The notes: a model not told the origin generated them from the letters alone. Shown: positions 43,077-52,372, numbered from the stretch's first letter. The stretch is 64,000 nt of DNA from Gammaproteobacteria bacterium (GCA_024279945.1 JAJRRA010000077.1:26154-90153); one strand, 5' to 3'. A program made the numbers and translations.

Positions 43077-43967
43077 ATGATGCTGAATGAAACTGTTTTG
43101 AGTTGCGAAAACCTGGTGAAAACCTTTGGCGCCGGACACACCGAGGTACGGGCAGTCGATGGCGTATCACTCCTTGTTAAGCGTGGAGAACTGGTGCTTG
43201 TGATGGGCCCTTCCGGGTCCGGCAAAACAACCTTGTTGTCCATGCTCGGTGGCTTGTTGCGCCCCACCTCAGGAACAGTACATATAGATGGTGTGGAGAT
43301 CACGGCGCTCAGTGAGTCGCAATTGCCACGTATTCGGGCCCGCAGCATCGGTTTTGTTTTTCAATCCTTCAATCTGCTCGATGCCTTGACGGTGGAGGAA
43401 AATATCCTCTTTCCCGCACGTCTGCTGCGTGGACCGGTGACGGCGGCCAAATCAAGAGCCGATGAGTTGATTAAACGCCTGGGGTTGAGTCACCGGCGAT
43501 CCAGCCAGCCGGGCACATTGTCCGGTGGTGAAAAACAACGGGTCGCAATTGCACGTGCCCTGATTAACGAGCCGGCCTTGATCCTCGCCGATGAGCCCAC
43601 CGGAAACCTCGATTCCGCCAATGGCCAGGAAGTGATGATGATCCTGCACGATATCGCTCGTGACGAAGGCCGCTCGGTCATTCTTGTGACCCATGATCCG
43701 CGCGTTGAAGACCTCGCCGATCGCATCCTGTGGCTGGAAGATGGGGCACTGCGTGATCGCAAGGCTGAACGCCATTCCTGGGTTCACGATCCGGTGTGCG
43801 GTATGCGGGTTGATGAGTGGACGGCTGAAATCAGCACAACTTTTGCACAGGAACGCTACGTGTTCTGTTCACAGCGATGCCTGGATCGCTTCGCAACGGG
43901 ACCACAACAGTATGTGAGCAAAACTTCCGGAAACGGGGATGCACCAAACACGGAGGACAGCGCATGA
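43077..43967 (+). CDS. ABC ATPase (LolD/MacB type) with C-terminal YHS metal domain
   Basis: The first 225 residues are a LolD/MacB-like ATPase: Walker A MGPSGSGKTTLLSMLGG near 42, signature LSGGEKQRVAIARALINEPA near 142, Walker B LILADEPTGNLDSA near 162, and the H-loop in ILVTHDPRVEDLAD. From about 238 a YHS domain follows: HDPVCGMRVDEW, then YVFCSQRCLDRF. The YHS fold binds metal through its cysteines and is also present in the metal genes downstream at 47408-50259. An ABC ATPase ending in YHS is unusual and suggests metal control of the pump. The stop overlaps the LolA-like gene by four bases. Confidence 0.85.
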   Translation: MMLNETVLSCENLVKTFGAGHTEVRAVDGVSLLVKRGELVLVMGPSGSGKTTLLSMLGGLLRPTSGTVHIDGVEITALSESQLPRIRARSIGFVFQSFNLLDALTVEENILFPARLLRGPVTAAKSRADELIKRLGLSHRRSSQPGTLSGGEKQRVAIARALINEPALILADEPTGNLDSANGQEVMMILHDIARDEGRSVILVTHDPRVEDLADRILWLEDGALRDRKAERHSWVHDPVCGMRVDEWTAEISTTFAQERYVFCSQRCLDRFATGPQQYVSKTSGNGDAPNTEDSA

Positions 43968-44773
43968 GACAGGTAGTTTTGGCGCTGGGTCTCTACTTGG
44001 TTACCACTGCAGCATCAGCGGCTGATGCGGTAGATATTTCGGCGCTCCCGCCTGCAGAAAGGGGCAGGGCGATCGCGCTGGAGGCTCAAACTCGGGATGA
44101 TGGTTTTGGTGACACGGTCACGGAACTCACCATGGAACTGCGGAATACCGAAGGCCGCGCACGCAGCCGTCAACTCACCTGGAAAACACTCGAAATCACG
44201 GACCCGGCGGAGGGAGACCGATCCCTGACCGTTTTCCATCAGCCACGGGATATCGCCGGTACCGGGTTTCTAAGCTGGACACATCTTGATCGCGCTGACG
44301 ATCAGTGGTTATACCTGCCCTCACTCAAGCGCGTGAAACGCATTGCCTCGGCCAATATGTCCAGTGCGTTTGTCGGCAGTGAATTCGCCTACGAGGACCT
44401 GCTGTCAGATGAAGTCGAAAAGTTTGACTACCGGTGGATAAAAGACGAGCCCTGTGGGGAGTCGAATTGCTTCGTGCTCGAGCGCCGGCCGCGTTATCAA
44501 AACTCCGGTTACAGCAAACAGCTCATCTGGATTGACCAGTCGGAGTTCCGGCGAATGAAGATCGAGTACTACGATCGTAAAGAACGGCTCCGGAAAATAC
44601 TTGTTTTTGATGAATACCGGCGTTACCTGGATCAATTCTGGCGGGCGCAAGTGATGAGAATGGAAAACATCCAGACCGGAAAGACAACCGTGCTTACTTT
44701 TGATGAATTCAAGTTTCGAACCGGGCTCACGGTACAGGATTTTGATCCATCTACCTTGCGGCGCTTGAGGTGA
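43964..44773 (+). CDS. LolA-like periplasmic outer-membrane lipoprotein-sorting protein
   Basis: A 269-residue exported protein with a clean leader (MRQVVLALGLYLVTTAASAA). The mature part has long amphipathic beta-strands, TVTELTMELRNTEGRARSRQ, DIAGTGFLSWTHLDRADDQW and RRMKIEYYDRKERLRKILVF, the pattern of the LolA-like PF17131 family. These carriers usually sit with lipid-handling RND or ABC pumps and beta barrels. It could carry a lipid or lipoprotein from the ABC exporter to the outer membrane. ATG 43964 overlaps the ATPase stop; the gene is followed five bases later by the damaged barrel gene. Confidence 0.78.
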   Translation: MRQVVLALGLYLVTTAASAADAVDISALPPAERGRAIALEAQTRDDGFGDTVTELTMELRNTEGRARSRQLTWKTLEITDPAEGDRSLTVFHQPRDIAGTGFLSWTHLDRADDQWLYLPSLKRVKRIASANMSSAFVGSEFAYEDLLSDEVEKFDYRWIKDEPCGESNCFVLERRPRYQNSGYSKQLIWIDQSEFRRMKIEYYDRKERLRKILVFDEYRRYLDQFWRAQVMRMENIQTGKTTVLTFDEFKFRTGLTVQDFDPSTLRRLR

Positions 44774-44778
44774 CGGCG

Positions 44779-45984
44779 ATGCGCTTAAGGTATCTGACCA
44801 TCATGACGGTGCCGTGGTGACTGGTCTGCCTGTCCGCCCAGGCCCAGGAAGTTGACTGGTCCGGGTACCTGAGTGTCGAGCCTCGCTATTTTTTCGATGC
44901 ACCACTGTTCCCGCAGCAGCCTGATGCCGGACTTTCGGCATCAGCAGTCCTGGCGCCCGAGTTCCGCTATGAATGGAACGAGGGCAAGGATCGAATTACG
45001 GTCGTGCCCTTTCTGCGCTATGACGCCGATGATGATCAGCGCAGTCATGTCGATTTGCGCGAGGCGAACTGGCAGCGCGTAAGCGGGCCGTGGGCTGTAC
45101 TGGTGGGGTTGGGCAAGGTGTTCTGGGGTGTTACAGAGTCCCGTCACCTGGTTGATATCGTCAACCAGACCGATTTCGTGGAAGACATTGACGAAGAGGA
45201 CAAGCTGGGCCAGCCAATGATTTTCCTGGAGCGCTGGACCGATGTAGGGACTTTCAGCTTTTTTCTGTTACCGGGTTTTCGGGAGCGCACATTTCCGGCA
45301 TACAACGCCCGTCTGAGAGGTGTCATTCCGGTGGACGCCCATCAAACGGAATACGAGTCGGGGGCAGGGAATCGCAGAATGGATATTGCATTGCGCTGGT
45401 CACAGACAATAGCCGACTGGGATGTGGGTTTTTCCGGGTTTTATGGTACCTCCCGGGAGCCTCGTTTCCTGCCATCCATAGAGGGCAGTGGCCGCCTCGT
45501 GCGTGTGCCGCTTTATGAAATCATCGGCCAGTTGGGTATCGATGCGCAGTACACCAGCGGTTCGTGGTTGTGGAAGCTTGAGGCTATTGGCCGCAATGGC
45601 CCGGCTTATTCATTTGGCGCCCTGGTCGGTGGCTTTGAATATACGTTTTACAGTCTGCTTGACAGCACGGCTGATCTCGGCTTCTTGATGGAATATCTCT
45701 ACGATGGACGGGGCAGGAACGCCCCACCCACGATCTATGATGATGATCTTTTCCTGGGTCTCCGACTGGCTCTCAACGATACTCAGGATACTGCCATCCT
45801 GGCAGGTGCAATCATGGATACTGGCGCCACCATCGGTTTTATTGAAGCAGAGCGGCGTCTCGGTGAGGCCTGGAAACTGGAGCTTGAGGCGCGCCTGTTT
45901 ATCGGCGTAGACGCCGCTGACCCGTTGCTGGGCGGAATACGTGACGACAGTTTTGTCACGCTGCGCATGGCGAGGTACTTCTGA
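44779..45984 (+). pseudogene. Outer-membrane beta-barrel protein broken by an in-frame TGA in the signal peptide
   Basis: The frame from ATG 44779 reads MRLRYLTIMTVPW, then TGA at 44818-44820, then LVCLSAQAQEVDWSGYLSV and on without break to 45984. The two parts together make a normal signal peptide, so the stop replaces a codon (TGG to TGA would do it). The mature part (about 385 residues) is a beta barrel of the DUF1302-like sort: alternating strands, APEFRYEWNEGKDRITVVPF, GLGKVFWGVTESRHLVDIV, and a final Phe (VTLRMARYF). Relatives pair with LolA-like proteins. The gene may be a recent pseudogene, a strain variant, or an assembly error; readthrough or a downstream non-ATG start is possible but less likely. 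Confidence 0.75.
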
Positions 45985-45986
45985 TC

Positions 45987-46835
45987 ATGCTTCAGCAAAC
46001 TACCGTGCAGTCTCCACAACAGCGGGGGGACGGTTTATACCTGGAATCGAGAGGAACCGGCGACAACACACTGGTATTCCTTCCCGGCCTGGGGGGTACT
46101 ACGCGGTACTGGGCTTCCCGGGTAGAGCCATTGGAACAGGATTTTCAGGTCGTGCTGGCGGATCTGCTCGGTTTCGGCCAGTCGCCCAAACCGTGGAAAA
46201 AATATACGGTTGAACAGCATATCAGCGCACTTCACCAGCGTCTGAAGTCTTTTGCACCCTACACACTGATCGGCCATTCTCTGGGTGCCATTCTTTCACT
46301 GGCCTACGCCGCCGCTTATCCGGCGGAAGTGAAATCCCTGGTGCTGGTCGGTATGCCCTACTTCAGTTCCGAGCGTGACGCCTACCGCTATTATCGCCGG
46401 GGGCCGGTACGTGGCGGGTGGTTATTTACCAATACCGCACTGGCAATGGCTGGTTGCATTCTTACCCGCCGTGTGTTCGGCAAACTCCTGCCTTATCTTT
46501 TGCGCGATATTCCACGGGAAGTGGCGGAGGACCTGGTGAAACATACCTGGCGCTCATCAACGTCTTCACTCTGGGAGGTCATTTATCGACACGACCTGTA
46601 TGCGGATATCGAGAGGCTTCCCGCTGATACGAGCGTGCTGTGCATCCATGGGGACCAGGATGAGATGGCGCCACTTTCAGCCATCGAATATTGTGCATCG
46701 AATCGCGCCAATTGGGAGCTTGCGATACTCCCGGGTGTCGATCACCACCCCTTATTACGAGAAACAGGAAAGTGCCTGAATCTCATTCGTGCTGAAGCCG
46801 TCCGAAATCAGGACGGCCATGGCCCGGTAATTTAA
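45987..46835 (+). CDS. Alpha/beta-hydrolase fold enzyme
   Basis: A 282-residue serine hydrolase. HG-type oxyanion block FLPGLGGTTRYW near residue 31, nucleophile elbow TLIGHSLGAILSL near 93, acid in CIHGDQDEMAPL near 220 and histidine in LPGVDHHPLL near 249 give the triad. A lid of helices lies between (RRGPVRGGWLFTNTALAMAG). It is probably cytoplasmic, as no signal is seen. It lies two bases after the barrel gene and belongs to the same transcript; in this setting an esterase acting on a lipid or peptide substrate is plausible but unproven. Confidence 0.82.
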   Translation: MLQQTTVQSPQQRGDGLYLESRGTGDNTLVFLPGLGGTTRYWASRVEPLEQDFQVVLADLLGFGQSPKPWKKYTVEQHISALHQRLKSFAPYTLIGHSLGAILSLAYAAAYPAEVKSLVLVGMPYFSSERDAYRYYRRGPVRGGWLFTNTALAMAGCILTRRVFGKLLPYLLRDIPREVAEDLVKHTWRSSTSSLWEVIYRHDLYADIERLPADTSVLCIHGDQDEMAPLSAIEYCASNRANWELAILPGVDHHPLLRETGKCLNLIRAEAVRNQDGHGPVI

Positions 46836-46864
46836 CCATTGAAACTACGCTATAGGAGAACACC

Positions 46865-47392
46865 ATGAACCTGAAGTACACAAATCTGAACATCAATCCA
46901 CGAGTCCCGGGTAAAACCCTCAGATATTTTTTTGCCGTGGGGCTGCTGGCAGTTTTTTCCAGCGGAGTCTCGTGGGCTGACCAGCCGTTGGCGCCTGAGG
47001 TAAAGCCTGATGTTACCGTATATAAAACGGCTACTTGCGGTTGTTGTGGCAAATGGGTTGATCACCTGGAACAGAGTGGCCTCAATGTTGACGTGATTAT
47101 TGTTAACGAAACCGCTTCTGTGCGATCCCGTCTCGGCGTCCCGCAGGAATTGGCTTCCTGTCATACGGCGGTTGCTGGAAATTACTGGGTTGAAGGGCAT
47201 GTCCCCGCAGATCTGGTAACTAAATTACTGGAAGAGCAACCGGCAGACATCAAGGGGATAGCTGTACCTGGAATGGTGCCGGGCTCACCTGGAATGGAAT
47301 CACCCCGTCCAATGAAATACCGGGTTATCAGTGTGGACAATAATGGGGAAAAAGCAGTGTATACGACCCGTAACGGCAGCAGCACACGTTGA
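46865..47392 (+). CDS. DUF411 metal-related periplasmic protein
   Basis: A 175-residue exported protein (RYFFAVGLLAVFSSGVSWA leader) with the DUF411 signature: YKTATCGCCGKWVDHLEQSG near residue 55, LASCHTAVAGNYWVEGHVPA near 95 and GIAVPGMVPGSPGME near 132. DUF411 proteins have a thioredoxin-like fold and are found in copper-resistance clusters, where they probably bind Cu(I) through CxCC. ATATAGGAGAAC precedes ATG 46865. It opens the second metal unit (DUF411, YHS, CopA). Confidence 0.88.
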   Translation: MNLKYTNLNINPRVPGKTLRYFFAVGLLAVFSSGVSWADQPLAPEVKPDVTVYKTATCGCCGKWVDHLEQSGLNVDVIIVNETASVRSRLGVPQELASCHTAVAGNYWVEGHVPADLVTKLLEEQPADIKGIAVPGMVPGSPGMESPRPMKYRVISVDNNGEKAVYTTRNGSSTR

Positions 47393-47407
47393 AAAAAGGA
47401 GCGATAA

Positions 47408-47605
47408 ATGAAACGATCTAATCACGATCATCCTCACAAGGACCCGGTTTGCGGTATGGAAGTCAGCCATTTGACTGCCATTGACGTATTGGAGCACCAG
47501 GGCAAGACTTACTATTTTTGTGCCCATACGTGCAAAGAGGCTTTTGAAACGGAACCCGGGAAATACATTCACCATCATCGCCAACACGGGATAAAGCCGC
47601 AGTAA
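47408..47605 (+). CDS. YHS-domain metal-binding protein
   Basis: 65 residues, soluble, consisting of just a YHS domain: [12 protein letters not shown] near 11, [12 protein letters not shown] near 35, with His clusters at both ends (NHDHPHK, IHHHRQH). Stand-alone YHS proteins serve as small cytosolic copper/metal carriers or sensors. It lies 15 bases after the DUF411 gene and 29 before copA. Confidence 0.85.
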   Translation: MKRSNHDHPHKDPVCGMEVSHLTAIDVLEHQGKTYYFCAHTCKEAFETEPGKYIHHHRQHGIKPQ

Positions 47606-47634
47606 ACAGGGCATACCACGAACGAGGAACGATT

Positions 47635-50259
47635 ATGACAGAACATCACGATGATTCACCTGGTGTCGGCAAAAAGTCGACAGATCCCGTTTGCGGTATG
47701 CACACTGCTGCAGACAGTAAACACCGGCATATCCATGATGGTACGGAGTACCTGTTTTGCAGTGCCTCCTGCCGTGAGAAATTCGTTGCCGCTCCGGAGC
47801 AATATCTGGAGTCCAGTGACGATGGGGGTAGTTGTTGTGGCGACGGCCACGACGCAACCACTACGCTGAAGGATCCCGTATGTGGCATGAAGGTCGCGCA
47901 GGACAGTGCGCACCGGCATGTACATGACGGTACAGAATATCTTTTTTGCAGCGGCTCATGCCGCGACAAGTTTGCCGCTTCGCCCGACAAGTATCTGAAT
48001 CCGCAAGAACAGGAAATAAGCCAGGAGAGTGCTACGGGCATATATACCTGCCCCATGCACCCGGAGATCGAGCAGGAGGGGCCGGGCGCCTGTCCCAAGT
48101 GTGGTATGGCGCTGGAGCCCATGGGGGTTCCCGTTATCGAGACCAGGACTGAATACACCTGCCCGATGCACCCCGAAATCGTCCAGGATCATCCCGGCGC
48201 CTGCCCCAAGTGTGGCATGGCGCTGGAGCCACGAACCATAGAACTGGAAGAGGATACCAGTGAACTGGATGATATGACCCGGCGTTTCTGGGTCAGTACA
48301 TTCCTGGCCATTCCGGTATTTTTCAGCGCCATGGCAGCAGAATTCTGGCCGGAGGCCGTGGCCGCTATCATCAAACCCCAGGACCGCCAGTGGTTTGAGT
48401 TGATTCTGGCGACACCGGTCGTGTGGTGGGGAGGATGGGTCTTCTTCGTGCGTTGCTGGCAGTCAATTGTTACCCGCAATCTGAATATGTTCACCCTGAT
48501 TGGAATCGGTGTCGGTATCGCCTGGGTTTACAGTGTGATCGGAACCGTATTCCCCGGTGTTTTCCCCGCTTCTGTATTGAACGATATGGGCGTGATACCG
48601 GTGTACTTCGAGGCGGCTGCCGTAATCACTGCCCTGGTGCTGTTGGGCCAGGTGCTGGAGTTACGCGCTCGCAGTCAGACCAATGCGGCGATCAAGATGT
48701 TGCTGGGGCTGGCGCCCAAGACGGCGCGCATTGTGCGCGCCGATGGTAGCGAAGAAGATATTCCCATGGAGCACGTGAAAGTGGGAGATATCCTGAGGGT
48801 ACGTCCGGGTGAGAAAGTACCGGTGGATGGCATCGTTCAGGATGGTGAAAGCAATGTAGACGAATCAATGGTCACGGGTGAACCCATTCCGGTGGAAAAA
48901 ATGCCGGGTGAAAAGCTGATTGGCGCGACGGTCAACGGAACCGGCAGCCTGCTGATGCGGGCAGAAAAGGTGGGTTCGGACACCTTGTTATCACAGATTG
49001 TACGGATGGTGGCCGAGGCACAGCGATCCCGCGCGCCGATCCAGAAACTGGTGGATGTTGTGGCGGGCTACTTTGTGCCGGCTGTCGTCGCGGTTGCCGT
49101 CATCACCTTCATCGTCTGGTGGACCTGGGGGCCTGCACCGGCCCTGGCTTACGCGGTGATCAACTCGGTAGCGGTTCTGATCATTGCCTGCCCCTGTGCG
49201 TTGGGACTGGCTACACCCATGTCGATTATGGTGGGCACCGGAAAAGGCGCCATGATGGGCGTTTTAATCAAGAATGCCGAAGCGCTGGAGGTCATGCGCA
49301 AGGTTGACACGCTGGTGGTGGACAAGACCGGAACCCTGACCGAGGGCAAGCCCCGTCTGGTATCCATTGTTGCGATCAATGGCTTTGCAGAGGATGACAT
49401 CCTGTTGCTGGGAGCCAGCCTGGAACGGGCCAGCGAACATCCTTTGGCAGAGGCCATTGTTCGTGGGGCGGAAGACAGAGAAGTTACCCTGTTACCGGCC
49501 GATGGTTTCGGATCTGTCACCGGCAAGGGGGTTACCGGTCAGGTAGACGGCCGCAATGTGGCGCTGGGTAACCTGAAATTGCTGGAAAGCCTGTCTATTG
49601 ATCCGGATGGGCTTCCGCAACAGGCTGAAACCGGTCGTGCTGAAGGCCAGACGGTCATGCTGGTGGCAATTGATGGCAAGGCTGCCGGCTTGATCGGTGT
49701 AGCCGATCCCATCAAGGATTCCACACCGGAAGCAATCGCTGATCTGCATAAAGAAGGCCTCAGGGTCGTCATGTTGACCGGCGACAGCAAGACCACAGCG
49801 GAAGCGGTTGCCAGTCAGTTGAATATCGACCAGGTGGAGGCAGAGGTCCTGCCGGACCAGAAAGCAGAAATCGTGAAGAAACTTCAGGCAGAAGGCTTGA
49901 TTGTTGCCATGGCCGGCGACGGTATCAACGATGCTCCGGCACTGGCCCAGGCGCATGTGGGTATTGCGATGGGCACCGGAACGGACGTGGCAATGGAAAG
50001 TGCCGGCGTTACCCTGGTCAAGGGTGATTTACGCGGAATTGTCCGGGCACGGCGTTTGAGTCGCGCGGTGATGGGGAACATCAAGCAGAACCTGTTTTTT
50101 GCCTTCATCTACAACTCAGCAGGCGTACCTATAGCTGCCGGTGTGCTCTACCCGGTGTTCGGCATGTTGTTGTCACCGATGATTGCTGCCGCCGCGATGA
50201 GCTTCAGTTCCTTGTCTGTGATTGCCAACGCATTACGCTTGCGTAAGCTCAATATTTGA
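47635..50259 (+). CDS. copA: Copper-type P1B ATPase with two YHS and two HMBD modules
   Basis: An 874-residue heavy-metal P-type ATPase. The N-terminus is a string of four metal modules: YHS ([27 protein letters not shown]) near 17-58, YHS ([27 protein letters not shown]) near 79-122, then [20 protein letters not shown] near 140 and [20 protein letters not shown] near 177. The ATPase core has the ion-path CPC in [11 protein letters not shown] near 518, the phosphorylated [10 protein letters not shown] near 562, and SEHPLAEAI near 600. Function: ATP-driven efflux of Cu(I) or Ag(I) from the cytosol. The usual HMA-type GMTCxxC domain is absent; the YHS/HMBD modules replace it. Confidence 0.95.
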   Translation: MTEHHDDSPGVGKKSTDPVCGMHTAADSKHRHIHDGTEYLFCSASCREKFVAAPEQYLESSDDGGSCCGDGHDATTTLKDPVCGMKVAQDSAHRHVHDGTEYLFCSGSCRDKFAASPDKYLNPQEQEISQESATGIYTCPMHPEIEQEGPGACPKCGMALEPMGVPVIETRTEYTCPMHPEIVQDHPGACPKCGMALEPRTIELEEDTSELDDMTRRFWVSTFLAIPVFFSAMAAEFWPEAVAAIIKPQDRQWFELILATPVVWWGGWVFFVRCWQSIVTRNLNMFTLIGIGVGIAWVYSVIGTVFPGVFPASVLNDMGVIPVYFEAAAVITALVLLGQVLELRARSQTNAAIKMLLGLAPKTARIVRADGSEEDIPMEHVKVGDILRVRPGEKVPVDGIVQDGESNVDESMVTGEPIPVEKMPGEKLIGATVNGTGSLLMRAEKVGSDTLLSQIVRMVAEAQRSRAPIQKLVDVVAGYFVPAVVAVAVITFIVWWTWGPAPALAYAVINSVAVLIIACPCALGLATPMSIMVGTGKGAMMGVLIKNAEALEVMRKVDTLVVDKTGTLTEGKPRLVSIVAINGFAEDDILLLGASLERASEHPLAEAIVRGAEDREVTLLPADGFGSVTGKGVTGQVDGRNVALGNLKLLESLSIDPDGLPQQAETGRAEGQTVMLVAIDGKAAGLIGVADPIKDSTPEAIADLHKEGLRVVMLTGDSKTTAEAVASQLNIDQVEAEVLPDQKAEIVKKLQAEGLIVAMAGDGINDAPALAQAHVGIAMGTGTDVAMESAGVTLVKGDLRGIVRARRLSRAVMGNIKQNLFFAFIYNSAGVPIAAGVLYPVFGMLLSPMIAAAAMSFSSLSVIANALRLRKLNI

Positions 50260-50391
50260 AGGTAATTTTGTGCGATAAACAGCGATAGATTTATGTCATA
50301 TTAAGATATTCTAATATTGGACATTGGTAAGTGGTTTTGCTCCAATCTGCTCATTGACAATATATTTATGAAAATGTGACTGGAGATTGGA

Positions 50392-51699
50392 ATGAACACT
50401 TATAAATGGCTGTTTGGACTGATAATCGCTGCAATTGCTTTCCCCGTTGCCGCAGATAATGCCACAGGGGACATCATGTTGACCCGGCATTTCACCGGGC
50501 TTTGGGAGCAGGTCAACCAGGAAAGTCAGGGCATTTCCTTTGAAATTGTGGAACAGCTTGATGATTCCAGGGTAGCCGTTGCCTATTGGTATACCTATGG
50601 TCAGGACAAAAAATCAGCCTGGTACGTGGGTATCGGCCCTTATACCGATAACCATGCAGATCTTGATTTGTACTACTCCAGCGATGTTGGATTCATGCAG
50701 GATGCCCAGCCGGACAATAATCCGGTTACCCGTATCGGTACGATGAGAATTACCTTTGACAGTTGCAACAGCGGGGTCGTTAACTTTGACTCCACTCAGG
50801 CCGAAGTAGGCAGTGGATCATTCCCGATCCAGCGCCTGACCAGCGTCATGAATACGTATTGCACGGGTGGCATGTCAGATGACATGGACGTTCATGCGAC
50901 GCATGGCGAGCAGCGTGTGGAATTTACCCCGGTCCGGGAAGGTATGAACGCCAGTGGTCATGCACGTTATGAAGATACTCCGGGCAGCACCGAATTCGAA
51001 ATCGTTGTTGAAGGATTGCCGGATGGAAACTATCACTTGTACACCGGTATGGAAGAGCGCGGAGAATTTGCGGTTCAGCAGGGCTATGGCAAGATGGAGT
51101 TTCACAGCCCGATGGAGACTGGAAAATACTTTATGACCTTTGATCCACGTGGCCTGGATATCGAGATTCATGATGGTTCCGGCCCGGTTCTTATTGCTGC
51201 CGACCACATGAGTGGCCGCGATGATCGTGATCAGGGTGGTTATGGTGATGATCATGGCCAGGGTGGAAATGGCCAGGGCGGTAGCGGTGATGACCACGGT
51301 CAGGGCGGTAATGCTCAGGACTGTGATGGTGGTATGGGTGGTGGCATGGGCAATTGCATGGCCGATGGTGAATATACTGAAATCCAGGTCCGCATGAACA
51401 ACACCGGTTTTTTGCCGGATGCCCGCGGTGAAGCAGAATGGGAAATGACCAATCAGCGTGTGGAATTCTCAGTTGAGATCGAAGATATCCCAACAGGTAG
51501 CTATGCTCTGCTGGTGGGCGGAAGCGAGGTTGGAACCATCGTCGCCAGTAACATGCACGGTAAGGTATACGGAAGAATTGAGTTCCGTGATCCGGAGATG
51601 TACGGCATGAACTACCTGGACTTTGACCCGCGCGGTCAGACCATCGCCGTTATGCAGCAGAACGACACGATTCTCGAGGTTGATTTTCCGCTTGAATGA
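50392..51699 (+). CDS. Exported protein with WFTYD-like domain and two repeat domains around a Gly/Asp linker
   Basis: 435 residues with a leader ending PVAADN. Residues 25-160 are the module also present at 9509-10573 and 54494-55771: HFTGLWEQVNQESQGISFEI, AVAYWYTYG, SAWYVGIGP, IGTMRITFDSCNSGVVNFDS and a closing FPIQRL with Cys. Two related domains follow, near 165-260 and 325-433, each with a VEFxVExEGLPDGxY-type strand and a FDPRG block (MTFDPRGLDIEI; YLDFDPRGQTIAV). Between them is a repetitive linker rich in DDHGQGG. Probably periplasmic or secreted; the position after copA suggests metal response. No known function. Confidence 0.72.
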   Translation: MNTYKWLFGLIIAAIAFPVAADNATGDIMLTRHFTGLWEQVNQESQGISFEIVEQLDDSRVAVAYWYTYGQDKKSAWYVGIGPYTDNHADLDLYYSSDVGFMQDAQPDNNPVTRIGTMRITFDSCNSGVVNFDSTQAEVGSGSFPIQRLTSVMNTYCTGGMSDDMDVHATHGEQRVEFTPVREGMNASGHARYEDTPGSTEFEIVVEGLPDGNYHLYTGMEERGEFAVQQGYGKMEFHSPMETGKYFMTFDPRGLDIEIHDGSGPVLIAADHMSGRDDRDQGGYGDDHGQGGNGQGGSGDDHGQGGNAQDCDGGMGGGMGNCMADGEYTEIQVRMNNTGFLPDARGEAEWEMTNQRVEFSVEIEDIPTGSYALLVGGSEVGTIVASNMHGKVYGRIEFRDPEMYGMNYLDFDPRGQTIAVMQQNDTILEVDFPLE

Positions 51700-51712
51700 G
51701 AAAACCGATTGT

Positions 51713-51763
51713 CCAGGCATGCCTCGGCATTGATGATGTAGATCAATTTCGGGGCATGCCTGG
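51713..51763 (+). promoter_or_regulatory. 11-bp hairpin whose loop holds an FNR-like half-palindrome
   Basis: CCAGGCATGCC at 51713-51723 pairs with GGCATGCCTGG at 51753-51763. The loop includes ATGATGTAGATCAA at 51733-51746, nine of ten matches to the FNR/Anr box TTGATNNNNATCAA. The hairpin lacks a T-run, so it is not an ordinary terminator. It lies 96 bases before the next gene. Confidence 0.35.
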
Positions 51764-51858
51764 CAACTATTGATTGGGTTAACAACAATTTGATGTTGTT
51801 TTCCACACTAATTAAGTGCAACATGACAGCCTCGGGCTCAAGGAAAGCATTCAGAATA

Positions 51859-52266
51859 ATGAATAGGGTGTTTAAAAAACCTGTCTTCAGATGGTTGCTG
51901 GTCTTATCCCTGATTTTTAGTCCGGTGCTGGCTATTGCCGATTCAATCTCGGAGGTCGTTGCACAAAACCATACCGAATCTGTCCTAATGCCCTGTCATC
52001 AAATGAAACAGGGCAGCAATAATTCTGACGAAACAGGCAGGCGTTCCGTTTCTGAGTCGTGTTCCTGTTGTGATCAACACAGTTGTTTTCAGAGCAAATC
52101 CTGCCAAAATTGTCTTGGCTGGGGTCACTTTACCGCCTTAGTGTCCGGCCCCATGGAATATGTCCCAGTGCCTGTGCGGAAAACAATCAAACCTGCCGGT
52201 GAACGTATACTGGACTTCAATTCACCCCCATTGCTCCCACCCCCTTTACATCCCTCCATATCCTGA
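51859..52266 (+). CDS. Small secreted Cys-rich protein, third of three
   Basis: A 135-residue product with a strong leader (FRWLLVLSLIFSPVLAIADS) and a cysteine region: SCSCCDQHSCFQ, then SCQNCLGWGHF. The C-terminus, LDFNSPPLLPPPLHPSIS, closely resembles FNSPLYRPPIS of the product at 31140-31493. The likely start is ATG 51859, since the leader begins there, though AAGGAAA lies rather far from it; ATG 51823 is possible. It precedes the porin and cytochrome genes by 107 bases and parallels the first Cys-rich gene, which precedes cusC by 100 bases. Confidence 0.72.
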   Translation: MNRVFKKPVFRWLLVLSLIFSPVLAIADSISEVVAQNHTESVLMPCHQMKQGSNNSDETGRRSVSESCSCCDQHSCFQSKSCQNCLGWGHFTALVSGPMEYVPVPVRKTIKPAGERILDFNSPPLLPPPLHPSIS

Positions 52267-52372
52267 TCCCGAAATGCGGAGCCGGGTGCTGCCGCATCTT
52301 CTGATTTTTTCAAATTAATTTGCGGGAAACTGTTCCCGTTGTAATTTCAAGATACCAATGGAGGTATTGATC

